DNA of 55,083 nt from Bacteroidales bacterium UBA1173. GTDB taxonomy: Bacteria > Bacteroidota > Bacteroidia > Bacteroidales > F082. The position numbers were made by a program, and so were the translations under genes. The stretch lies in assembly GCA_002311655.1 (NCBI GenBank), contig DBYZ01000015.1, positions 401 through 55,483 of the forward strand. Reading direction: 5' to 3'. Below, one piece after another: positions 35,596 to 43,111 of this stretch (positions are counted from its first letter, which is position 1; every line of letters begins with the position of its first letter). Under the pieces are notes generated by a model. It was not told the DNA's origin. It saw only the letters and a list, made by a program, of their open reading frames with translations, and did no database searches.

Positions 35596-36465
35596 ATGAT
35601 TCGTTCGATGACAGGCTACGGCAAGGCCGAGCAACTTTACAAGAGCAACAATATCTGTGTCGAGATTAAGACATTGAACAGCAAGCAGTTGGATCTCATT
35701 ATGAAGCTTCCGCAGGAGCTCAAGGCCAACGAGTTTGAATATCGTAACGAGATTGCGGCACGCCTGCAACGCGGTAAAGTCGACGTGATGATGACCATCA
35801 CCAACACCGACGTGGCACAGAACACCCACATCGAGAAGGAGGTCGTGGCATCGTATCTCGAACAGATTAACAGCATATCGAAAGAATATAACATCCCAGA
35901 GTCGAAAGACGTGGCAGCGATAGTGTTCAGAATGCCGGGCATTTTCGTGTCGCCGGATCAGGATTACGACGAGGAGTTTCTTGAAAAGATTAAGGAGACA
36001 TTGCTGCAAGCTATAGCAATGACTGACGATTTCAGAGCCAAGGAAGGCGCGATTCTGAAGAAAGATTTGCTGAAACGTGTCGATCTTATTCTCGGCTATC
36101 TCGGCGAGGTGGAGCCTTTCGAGAAGAACCGTCACGAGGTCATTAAAGGCAAGCTGCTCAAGAACTTACAGGAGCTGACATCGGGCGAATACGACGAAAA
36201 CCGCTTCGAGCAGGAACTCATTTTCTATCTTGAGAAACTCGACATCACCGAGGAAAAGGTACGTCTGCGCAAGCATTGCGACTACTTCAAGGAGACCATA
36301 GATGAAGAAGGGGCAGGCAAAAAACTCGGATTCATCGCACAGGAGATGGGACGCGAGATCAACACCCTCGGCTCGAAGGCAAACGACGCTGATATTCAGC
36401 GACTTGTCGTCAAAATGAAGGACGAACTTGAAAAAATAAAGGAACAACTATTTAATATTTTGTAG
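35596..36465 (+). CDS. yicC: YicC-family endoribonuclease
   Basis: Protein of 289 aa. The signature N-terminus MIRSMTGYGKAE and the C-terminal DUF1732 region (GKKLGFIAQEMGREINTLGSKA) are both present. The family is an endoribonuclease implicated in RNA decay in E. coli. A longer start (35557) overlaps the promoter and is rejected. The gene ends with TAG, which is also the first triplet of a palindromic repeat. The usual partner gmk is not between it and nadD. Confidence 0.93.
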   Translation: MIRSMTGYGKAEQLYKSNNICVEIKTLNSKQLDLIMKLPQELKANEFEYRNEIAARLQRGKVDVMMTITNTDVAQNTHIEKEVVASYLEQINSISKEYNIPESKDVAAIVFRMPGIFVSPDQDYDEEFLEKIKETLLQAIAMTDDFRAKEGAILKKDLLKRVDLILGYLGEVEPFEKNRHEVIKGKLLKNLQELTSGEYDENRFEQELIFYLEKLDITEEKVRLRKHCDYFKETIDEEGAGKKLGFIAQEMGREINTLGSKANDADIQRLVVKMKDELEKIKEQLFNIL

Positions 36466-36540
36466 TCTTTAGTCGCTAGTCGTTAGTCTTTAGTAACTAT
36501 TGACTAATGACTAAAAACTAAAGACTAAAGACTAAAAACT
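36463..36540. repeat. TAGTCTTTAGTC-family palindromic repeat, copy 3
   Basis: It starts exactly at the TAG stop of yicC (TAGTCTTTAGTCGCTAGTCG) and ends in inverted units AAAGACTAAAGACTAAAAAC, directly touching the nadD ATG. It leaves no room for a separate ribosome binding site outside the repeat. Confidence 0.85.
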
Positions 36541-37131
36541 ATGAAGGAAAAAGTCGGCTTGTTCTTTGGGTCATTCAACCCGATTCACAACGGCCACCTG
36601 ATGCTCGCCAACTATCTGGCGGAATATGGTGACATGGATGAGATCTGGTTTGTGGTGTCGCCGCAGAACCCGTTCAAGGACAAGAAATCGCTGCTTGCCG
36701 ACCGTCATCGCATGTATATGGTGGAGATGGCAGTGAAAGGCGACGAACGTTTCCAAGTGTGCGACATCGAGTTTTACATGCCGCAGCCGTCGTACACCAT
36801 CGACACGCTGACACGACTGCAGGAACGCCATCCGAATACCGATTTTTACCTGATTTGCGGCATGGACAGCCTCGAAAGCTTCCCGAAATGGAAGAACTAC
36901 GAGATGATTTTGAAATATCATCATCTGCTCGTTTATCCGCGTAAAGGCTACAGCAGCAACGAGTTAGCAAATCACCCGTCTGTGAAAGTTATTGACGCGC
37001 CCGAGATCGAGGTGTCGTCGACATTCATCAGAAACGCCATCGGAGAAGGCAAGGATGTGCGTTATTTCATGCCGAAAGAGGTGGCACAATACATAGTGGA
37101 TATGCACTTTTACGAGAAAAAAGAAAAATAA
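36541..37131 (+). CDS. nadD: Nicotinate-nucleotide adenylyltransferase
   Basis: NAD biosynthesis enzyme joining ATP and nicotinate mononucleotide. The 196 aa product has the nucleotidyltransferase motif GSFNPIHNGHL near the N-terminus, SPQNPFKDK, and the C-terminal SSTFIRNAI. It lies downstream of yicC and abuts the convergent AlkD-like gene with no gap. Confidence 0.94.
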   Translation: MKEKVGLFFGSFNPIHNGHLMLANYLAEYGDMDEIWFVVSPQNPFKDKKSLLADRHRMYMVEMAVKGDERFQVCDIEFYMPQPSYTIDTLTRLQERHPNTDFYLICGMDSLESFPKWKNYEMILKYHHLLVYPRKGYSSNELANHPSVKVIDAPEIEVSSTFIRNAIGEGKDVRYFMPKEVAQYIVDMHFYEKKEK

Positions 37132-37851
37132 TTACTTTTCCAAGTAAGATTTACGTTCGTTTTCCGGAAACTTTTCTATTGCGTATCGCAACATGGTGCG
37201 AGGCATCGTCTTGTAACGTGTTGAAAGCCAATCCTTGAGACGTTGCTCGTCTCGTTTTCCAGCCTCACGAAGGAGCCAGCCCACGGCTTTTTGGAGCAGG
37301 TCATGCAAAGGTTGTAGTTTAGCCAAAAAGATTTCGGCGATATTGTAAGTATCATCTAATTGTCCATGCCTTAAAAACTGCATGGTGCTCACCATCCCGA
37401 TGCGTTGCTCCCAGATGGTTTTGCCGTCGCGTGCGAGGTCATAAAGCAGAGTGCGGTCCTTGTCGAGGAGCCAGTTGCCGAGCAGCTCATAGCACGACAA
37501 ATCGACCAAGTCCCAGTTGTTTATATGTTGAGTATGAGCAAGATAGAAGTCGATACATTGTTTTTGCAGCCGCTCATCTTTCTTCGCATGCTTGAAGACC
37601 TGCACCAGCGTGAGCAGAGCCGCCAATCGCATCTCGTGATATTCCGATGTCACGCATTCCTCCAGATCCTCGAAAGTGGTATTCTGCCACTGGTTTTTCA
37701 CCACTTCCCTCACCGTCGGCACCTTGATTCCGAGGAACTTATCGCCGAAGCCGTACTGGCCCGGGGCGGTTTTGAAAAAACGGGCGAGGCCGGGGACGAG
37801 GGCAGGGTTTTGTTTTGAAAGGATTTCTTGATATAAAGCGTTGGTTGTCAT
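37132..37851 (-). CDS. AlkD-like DNA alkylation repair protein
   Basis: HEAT-repeat DNA glycosylase-like protein of 239 aa for removal of alkylated purines, by family. Recognisable features are YGFGDKFLGIKVPTVREV, WDLVDLS, and the terminal RYAIEKFPENERK. The ATG at 37851 (MTTNALYQEIL) is preferred over an in-frame TTG at 37863. It begins 4 nt after the AbiEii gene on the same strand, so it may be read as the third gene of that unit. Confidence 0.88.
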   Translation of the reverse strand: MTTNALYQEILSKQNPALVPGLARFFKTAPGQYGFGDKFLGIKVPTVREVVKNQWQNTTFEDLEECVTSEYHEMRLAALLTLVQVFKHAKKDERLQKQCIDFYLAHTQHINNWDLVDLSCYELLGNWLLDKDRTLLYDLARDGKTIWEQRIGMVSTMQFLRHGQLDDTYNIAEIFLAKLQPLHDLLQKAVGWLLREAGKRDEQRLKDWLSTRYKTMPRTMLRYAIEKFPENERKSYLEK

Positions 37852-37855
37852 AATC

Positions 37856-38680
37856 TTACACAAATTTTATCATATCAGTCAACTGTAAGAAATAGTCGTT
37901 GGACCAGATGTCGAGATCTTCTCTGTTTTCAACAAAACGCGCAGCATCTGCTTTTACCAATTCTATTTTCGATGTAGCAAGTCTTTCCTTTAACAACGTT
38001 AAGAAATCATCTTTATCCAAATCCAAGCCATTAAACTCTTTGATTCGTTCACGTAAATGATTGTAATCCAATGGAATTCCTTTTCTAACATACCATTCAA
38101 AATCATACCAGTCACGGCCTTTGATGCGTGTTTTCCAATTTCTGAATGCCAATGCGTGCATCTTTCCTGCGTAAAGACAAGGAAGTGTCATACAGCGCAC
38201 CACAAACGGAAATGGATTATTCAGATTAACCAACTCTGTCTGAAACTCCAGTGGCGGTTTTACATCAATTTCAATTTTGACTTTCAAAGTTTTTTCTGTT
38301 TGAAAAGACAGATTATAAACATCTGTTTCGTCTTTTAAAAATGCAGATTCCACCTTTCCAAGAGTCATTTTGTCCTTTTTTGTAATGACCACATCTCGAC
38401 CAGCAGCTTTAAATTCGTCAATAACAGCTTGAAAATAATCTTCCAGGTGGAATGACGCATCTTCTGCCAATAATGAAAAATCCATATCTTCCGAAAAACG
38501 ATGCATTCCATATATAATTCGCAAGCACGTGCCACCATAAAAAGCGGCTTTGTTGAAAAAACCCCCGCGACGCAATCCAGCCAACGCTATCAACTGGGTC
38601 ACCTCATACTTTGCATTCCACACTTTTTCTTTGGGCAAATTCCCATAACGCTCCAACATTTGATCAAAAACAGTACTCAT
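37856..38680 (-). CDS. abiEii: AbiEii-type nucleotidyltransferase toxin
   Basis: Type IV toxin-antitoxin or abortive-infection toxin of 274 aa. The nucleotidyltransferase motifs GGTCLR (residues 49-54) and SEDMDF (63-68) are intact, followed by a Lys-containing GKMHALAFR helix and RDWYDF. Its start overlaps the antitoxin stop by 4 nt, indicating a coupled pair. The family is known for phage defence and GTP-dependent toxicity. Confidence 0.88.
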   Translation of the reverse strand: MSTVFDQMLERYGNLPKEKVWNAKYEVTQLIALAGLRRGGFFNKAAFYGGTCLRIIYGMHRFSEDMDFSLLAEDASFHLEDYFQAVIDEFKAAGRDVVITKKDKMTLGKVESAFLKDETDVYNLSFQTEKTLKVKIEIDVKPPLEFQTELVNLNNPFPFVVRCMTLPCLYAGKMHALAFRNWKTRIKGRDWYDFEWYVRKGIPLDYNHLRERIKEFNGLDLDKDDFLTLLKERLATSKIELVKADAARFVENREDLDIWSNDYFLQLTDMIKFV

Positions 38681-39306
38681 CCCTCAATAATTTTAATAAT
38701 CTGATTAATCATATTCTTTTTCTTGCCAACTTCCGCATATTCTCTCATAATACTCGTGTCAAACTTAAACATTTCATCCATATCGAAACGAATATCTTCC
38801 TCAAGCCATGTCAAAATTTCCTTTTCATAACGAAGATTCAGGTACGGAATATTCGAAATCAAATCACATAAAGCCTTTTCTGGCGTCGCAATAAGAAAAG
38901 ACGTACCGTCATCCGACGTTTCTATCCTAACACCAATTGGAAAGACTTCCTTGTCAATATGAACATATTCAAACCAAGCCAATTCGTTATGAAACATTTG
39001 GCTTCGCTTCATTGTCATCGAGCATATTGTAAACACCTGTTCCGGAATCAAACCATAATACCTCAATGCCGATTGCAGCGAAATATATGATGGTCCATAT
39101 AAATTGTTGCCTATGACGAACAGTGACAATTGCTTTCCAGACAAGTCTGGATTGGGCACATACAATCCTTGCTTCAGCCTGATGATATCACCCTTCTTCT
39201 CAAGTGCGCTCACCTTGTTGTGCTTGCACTTGTATTCAGGGAAAAGCGATGCCACCATAGCAAAATCCATTGGGGTGTTTCCGAACTGCTTCCAGATGTT
39301 ATTCAT
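38677..39306 (-). CDS. abiEi: AbiEi-type antitoxin
   Basis: Antitoxin of 209 aa with an N-terminal winged-helix domain (KVSALEKKGDIIRLKQGLY) and the AbiEi-like middle SLQSALRYYGLIPE and ATPEKALCDLI. In known AbiE systems this protein represses its own promoter by binding inverted repeats. It is the first gene of the AbiE operon. Confidence 0.85.
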   Translation of the reverse strand: MNNIWKQFGNTPMDFAMVASLFPEYKCKHNKVSALEKKGDIIRLKQGLYVPNPDLSGKQLSLFVIGNNLYGPSYISLQSALRYYGLIPEQVFTICSMTMKRSQMFHNELAWFEYVHIDKEVFPIGVRIETSDDGTSFLIATPEKALCDLISNIPYLNLRYEKEILTWLEEDIRFDMDEMFKFDTSIMREYAEVGKKKNMINQIIKIIEG

Positions 39307-39310
39307 GACA

Positions 39311-39348
39311 TTTTACACTTTCGCTCTGCAAAAATAGTAAAATTTTAC
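39311..39348 (-). promoter_or_regulatory. AbiE promoter with candidate operator
   Basis: On the minus strand, TATTTTTG (complement of 39329-39336) is overlapped upstream by the perfect 12-nt palindrome GTAAAATTTTAC (39337-39348). A related half site is TTTTACAC (39311-39318). This fits autorepression by AbiEi. Confidence 0.5.
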
Positions 39349-39453
39349 ATACTAAGTTGAAATATTTTCAATTTTCTGTACATTTTTTTACTATTTCAGG
39401 TTAAGATAAGGAAGTTTTTCTTCTTTTTCTTGACTTGAAACAATAATTTTTAA

Positions 39454-39537
39454 TATCTTTGCGACTGATTGGCTCGCCAATCAAAGTTAATAATAGAAGC
39501 GTTATGCTAAAAAACAGCATACAGTTCCACGCTTTTT
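39454..39537 (+). ncRNA. Structured leader or small RNA candidate upstream of 39601 gene
   Basis: TATCTTTG (39454-39461) could start a transcript that opens with the hairpin GATTGGC-TC-GCCAATC (39467-39482). A nested stem follows: outer AAGCGT/ACGCTT (39497-39502 with 39529-39534) and inner TATGCT/AGCATA (39503-39508 with 39516-39521), ending in TTTTT (39533-39537). This is either an attenuator-like leader of the 39601 gene or a short independent RNA. No known RNA family was recognised. Confidence 0.3.
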
Positions 39538-39600
39538 GTGAAATTAGAAAATGACATATAGGATGTTCATATGCTTAAGGGACTGTAAGCCAAATAAAAC

Positions 39601-39993
39601 ATGAAAAAGATTTGGGTTTATCTGCTTGGTGTGTTGTCCGGAATTATTTTTGTAATTCTTTTTGTAAAATTTACCAACAATTCGAATAATTCTGATATTT
39701 CGTTTTTTGACAAACCAGGTAATGCAATTACCATTGACTGTTTTGGAACAACCAAAGCTGTCAAAAGTTTTAAGATCTTTCAAACTTTGAGTAATAATAT
39801 GGGACTTGCATCTGGAGATGATATCTGTACTAATGATTTGTTAGTATTAGTCTATAGTAACGATAATCAATCGTTATATGACAATCAAACCATTATTGCT
39901 CCCAAAGGAAAATGTTTTAGACAAATTGGTTTATATAAACAATATAATAAAACACTTCCAATTGTAACGCTAATGGATAGCCAATTCCGCTAG
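39601..39993 (+). CDS. Small membrane-anchored protein of unknown function
   Basis: Protein of 130 aa. One N-terminal transmembrane segment (about residues 5-24) is followed by a polar domain containing FDKPGNAI, KSFKIFQTL and a conserved-looking IIAPKGKCFRQIGLYKQY followed by LPIVTLMD. I recall Bacteroidales hypothetical proteins with this layout but no function. It is preceded by a structured leader and followed by a good terminator, so it is a single-gene unit. Confidence 0.8.
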   Translation: MKKIWVYLLGVLSGIIFVILFVKFTNNSNNSDISFFDKPGNAITIDCFGTTKAVKSFKIFQTLSNNMGLASGDDICTNDLLVLVYSNDNQSLYDNQTIIAPKGKCFRQIGLYKQYNKTLPIVTLMDSQFR

Positions 39994-40025
39994 AATCGTA
40001 CAACAAACAAAATATTAAACACCAA

Positions 40026-40052
40026 GGGACGCATTTCTGCGTCCCTTTTTTT
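40026..40052 (+). terminator. Intrinsic terminator after the 39601 gene
   Basis: Perfect stem GGGACGCA/TGCGTCCC with loop TTTC and a run of seven T. It lies between the small membrane protein gene and the convergent purC. Confidence 0.85.
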
Positions 40053-40064
40053 CATCCCTACAGG

Positions 40065-41015
40065 TTATCTATTATTTTTCAACCAATTCTTGACATTGTT
40101 CTCAATCCTCGCCTTCACATCTTCGGTTTCCTTCGCCTTCTCAAACTTCTTGCCGGTCACCTTTTCGTAAAGCTCGATGTATCTTTCGGAAATGCCGGCC
40201 ACGATTGCCGGGGTCATCTCTGGCACCATCTGGCCTTCCTTGCCCTGGAAACCGTTCGCCATCAGCCACTCGCGGACGAACTCCTTCGAGAGCTGCTTCA
40301 CAGGCTCACCTTTCTTGAAGCACTCCTCGTACTGGTCGGCGATGAAATAACGCGATGAGTCAGGGGTGTGAATCTCGTCCATCAGGTAGATCTGGTCGCC
40401 AATCTTGCCGAACTCGTATTTCGTGTCAACCAAAATCAAGCCGTGCTTGGCTGCTACTTCAGTGCCTCTTTGGAACAATTTTCTTGTGATGACCTCAATC
40501 TTTTCGTAGTCTTCTTTGCTGATAAGTCCTTGACGGATAATCTCTTCCTTCGAGATGTCCTCATCGTGACCTTCCTCGGCTTTTGTTGTCGGGGTGATGA
40601 TAGGCTCAGCAAATTTCTGGTGTTCTTTCATGCCGTCAGGGATGTTCACGCCACAGATGGTGTGCTGCCCGCTCTTGTAGGTGCGCCATGAGCTTCCTGT
40701 GAGGTAGCCTCTGATAATCATCTCCACTGGGAACGGCTTGCAGAGCTTGCCAACCGTCACCATAGGGTCTGGTGTGGCAATCTTCCAGTTCGGCACGATG
40801 TCGGTGGTCATATCCAAAAACTCAGCTGCTATCTGGTTGAGAATCTGGCCTTTATAAGGGATGCCCTCAGGCAAGATCACGTCGAACGCCGAGATTCTGT
40901 CGGTGGCGACCATCACCAGATATTTGTTGTCGATGAAATAAACGTCACGGACCTTGCCGTGATACACTTTTGTCTGACCTTCGAAATTGAAATCGGTTCT
41001 TGTTAAAGCCTTCAT
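40065..41015 (-). CDS. purC: Phosphoribosylaminoimidazole-succinocarboxamide synthase
   Basis: De novo purine pathway enzyme making SAICAR from CAIR, aspartate and ATP. The 316 aa length fits the longer bacterial/yeast-like form. Motifs are YHGKVRDVYFID, VATDRISAFDV, MIIRGYLTGSSW, and LVDTKYEFG with the following DEIHTPDSSRYF. It stands alone between the terminator and an AT-rich repeat region. Confidence 0.96.
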   Translation of the reverse strand: MKALTRTDFNFEGQTKVYHGKVRDVYFIDNKYLVMVATDRISAFDVILPEGIPYKGQILNQIAAEFLDMTTDIVPNWKIATPDPMVTVGKLCKPFPVEMIIRGYLTGSSWRTYKSGQHTICGVNIPDGMKEHQKFAEPIITPTTKAEEGHDEDISKEEIIRQGLISKEDYEKIEVITRKLFQRGTEVAAKHGLILVDTKYEFGKIGDQIYLMDEIHTPDSSRYFIADQYEECFKKGEPVKQLSKEFVREWLMANGFQGKEGQMVPEMTPAIVAGISERYIELYEKVTGKKFEKAKETEDVKARIENNVKNWLKNNR

Positions 41016-41188
41016 ATCTAATTTATCTTTTATTTGTTATCTTTTATTTTTTTCGGGTCGCCTTCGGCTCAAAATCTTTCAAAATCTATTTTAAAATCTT
41101 TCAAAATGTTCTTCCTTGATTTATTTCGTAGAATATTTTGTTTGATTTTTTTTAAGATTTTGTTTGATTTCTGCCCGTAGGGCACCGA
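41016..41188. repeat. AT-rich inverted repeat region between phoH and purC
   Basis: AAAATCTTTCAAAATC-type units at about 41071-41107 face TTTTGTTTGATTTT-type units at about 41134-41170. Flanking short hairpins are GGTCGCCTTCGGCTC-like and GCCCGTAGGGC. There is no gene here; it may serve as a terminator and spacer between the two minus-strand genes. Confidence 0.55.
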
Positions 41189-42184
41189 TTAATCAGACGG
41201 ACGATTGTCCGTCGTCTCCAAATCCGTATCATCATTGTCATGATAATATTTCTTATAAGCATTGACGATTTCAGTCACCAATTTATGCCTTACAACGTCT
41301 TTCTCATCCAAAAAGATGAACTCGATGCCTTTCACATCGCCGAGGATGTCGACAGCTTGCGGCAGTCCCGACGGCGTGTTCTTCGGCAGGTCTATCTGCG
41401 TCACGTCGCCGGTGATGACGAACTTCGCATCGCGGCCCATTCTCGTCAAAAACATCTTCAGCTGGGCTCTCGTCGCGTTCTGTGCCTCGTCCAAAATCAC
41501 GAAGGCATGGTCCAATGTCCTGCCTCTCATGAACGCCAGCGGAGCAATCTCGATGGTGCCGTCTTCCATATATGTCGTCAGCTTAGCCTGCGGAATCATG
41601 TCACGCAAGGCATCATATAACGGTTGCAGATACGGGTCGAGCTTGTCTTTCAGGTCGCCTGGCAAAAATCCGAGGTTCTCCCCCGCTTCCACCGCCGGTC
41701 GCGTCAAAATTATTCGTCTGACTTCCCTGTTTTTCAATGCGCGCACTGCCAGGGCCACCGCAGTGTATGTCTTTCCCGTTCCCGCCGGACCGATGGCGAA
41801 AATCATGTCTTTCTTGCCGATGGCATCGACCATGCGTTTCTGATTGACCGTTATCGCCTTGATTTGCAAGCCGTTACGACCGTAAACAAGCACGTCGCCG
41901 TCGTTCATCGACTGCACGTATGCGGTCTGTCCGTTCGAAATCATCACGTCCTCAATCACTTGCGGGTTGATGCTCCCGAAACGCTCCAGATGGTTCACGA
42001 GCATGTTGAGCCTGTCGAGGAAATAATTCACCTCGTCGTCGTCGCCAATCACCTTCACAAAATCGCCGCGCGCAATGATCTTAAGCTTCGGAAACAAATT
42101 CTTTATTATCGTAAGATGTTGATCCTTAGCACCATACAAATCGCTCGGGTTTACATTTTCTATCTGGACTATCTGTTCCGCCAT
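41189..42184 (-). CDS. PhoH-family ATPase (PhoH-like protein)
   Basis: Cytoplasmic protein of 331 aa with a KH-like N-terminal part and a P-loop NTPase domain. Walker A GPAGTGKT is at 132-139, the following motif LTRPAVEAGENLGFLPGD is typical of PhoH, and Walker B is FVILDEAQN. The C-terminal tail is acidic. The role is thought to be in RNA metabolism. A TATCTTTG box lies upstream (complement of 42223-42230). Confidence 0.93.
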   Translation of the reverse strand: MAEQIVQIENVNPSDLYGAKDQHLTIIKNLFPKLKIIARGDFVKVIGDDDEVNYFLDRLNMLVNHLERFGSINPQVIEDVMISNGQTAYVQSMNDGDVLVYGRNGLQIKAITVNQKRMVDAIGKKDMIFAIGPAGTGKTYTAVALAVRALKNREVRRIILTRPAVEAGENLGFLPGDLKDKLDPYLQPLYDALRDMIPQAKLTTYMEDGTIEIAPLAFMRGRTLDHAFVILDEAQNATRAQLKMFLTRMGRDAKFVITGDVTQIDLPKNTPSGLPQAVDILGDVKGIEFIFLDEKDVVRHKLVTEIVNAYKKYYHDNDDTDLETTDNRPSD

Positions 42185-42222
42185 CTGATTTTTCGACTAA
42201 ATTTTACATGTTTTTCGATATG

Positions 42223-42230
42223 CAAAGATA
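42223..42230 (-). promoter_or_regulatory. -7 promoter box of phoH
   Basis: The minus strand reads TATCTTTG, 38 nt before the phoH ATG. A divergent TATTTTTG box for the 42336 gene is at 42290-42297. Confidence 0.5.
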
Positions 42231-42335
42231 AAAAATAAAAATTGTTCATAACTTTTTTATTTCAATAAAAATTTTTTGATAGAAAAGCGTATTTTTGCAT
42301 CTGTCAAATGACATAGTGAAAACACGGCAGAAATC

Positions 42336-43109
42336 ATGGCAATTATAACACTAACAAGCGATTGGGGGCTGTCCGACTATTACGTCGCGGCAGTTAAGGG
42401 CGCCATCTTGACGGCTCTCCCTGACGCCTGCATTGTCGACATCACCCATAATATCGAGCCGTGGGACATCGCTTCGGCGGCGTTCATCATCCGCAACTGC
42501 TACCAGAACTTTCCTGAAGGCACCATACACATCATCGGGGTGGAGACCGAAGAGTCGTTGGAAAAGCCGCATATCGCGCTGAAAGCCAACGGTCATTATT
42601 TCATCGGCACCGACAACGACATCTTCTCGCTCATCCTCGGCGACACGCCTTACGAAGCCGTCATCATCGACGTGATTCAGGACTCGGATTATTTCACCTT
42701 CACCACCCGCGACCGCTTCGTGAAAGTGGCTGCCATGATAGCTAACGGCGCATCGTTCAACGAGATAGGCACTCCTTATCCGGCGATAAGAAAGAGCCTC
42801 ACCTTCCAGCCGACCATCGACAACAACTCAATCCACGGCATCGTCACTTTCGTCGATTCTTACGAAAACGTGGTCACGAACATCACCAGGGAGTTGTTCG
42901 AAAAGATAAGAAACAGCAGGGCTTACGAGATAAAAATCGGGAAATATGTCATTAACAAGATTTGCCGCAGCTACACCGAAGTGGCAATGCCCGACATCGT
43001 GGCGATTTTCGGCTCGCATGGCTTCCTCGAGATAGCGATAAATCACGGGAAAGCCGCGTCACTGCTGGGCTTGTCCCGTGATTCATCAGTCGATATTTTC
43101 TTCAAATAA
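42336..43109 (+). CDS. SAM hydroxide adenosyltransferase family protein (DUF62)
   Basis: Protein of 257 aa of the family that includes fluorinase and chlorinase. The common bacterial members hydrolyse S-adenosylmethionine to adenosine and methionine. Signature segments are ITLTSDWGLSDYYVAAVKG at the N-terminus, DITHNIEPWDI, and FVDSYENVVTNI. A halogenase is unlikely from context, and the physiological role is unclear. It converges on the PurF-like gene with a 2-nt gap. Confidence 0.9.
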   Translation: MAIITLTSDWGLSDYYVAAVKGAILTALPDACIVDITHNIEPWDIASAAFIIRNCYQNFPEGTIHIIGVETEESLEKPHIALKANGHYFIGTDNDIFSLILGDTPYEAVIIDVIQDSDYFTFTTRDRFVKVAAMIANGASFNEIGTPYPAIRKSLTFQPTIDNNSIHGIVTFVDSYENVVTNITRELFEKIRNSRAYEIKIGKYVINKICRSYTEVAMPDIVAIFGSHGFLEIAINHGKAASLLGLSRDSSVDIFFK

Positions 43110-43111
43110 TT

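Noticed and set aside
42336..43109. Fluorinase or chlorinase for halogenated metabolites
   Set aside because: The family is dominated by SAM hydrolases, and there are no biosynthetic neighbours.
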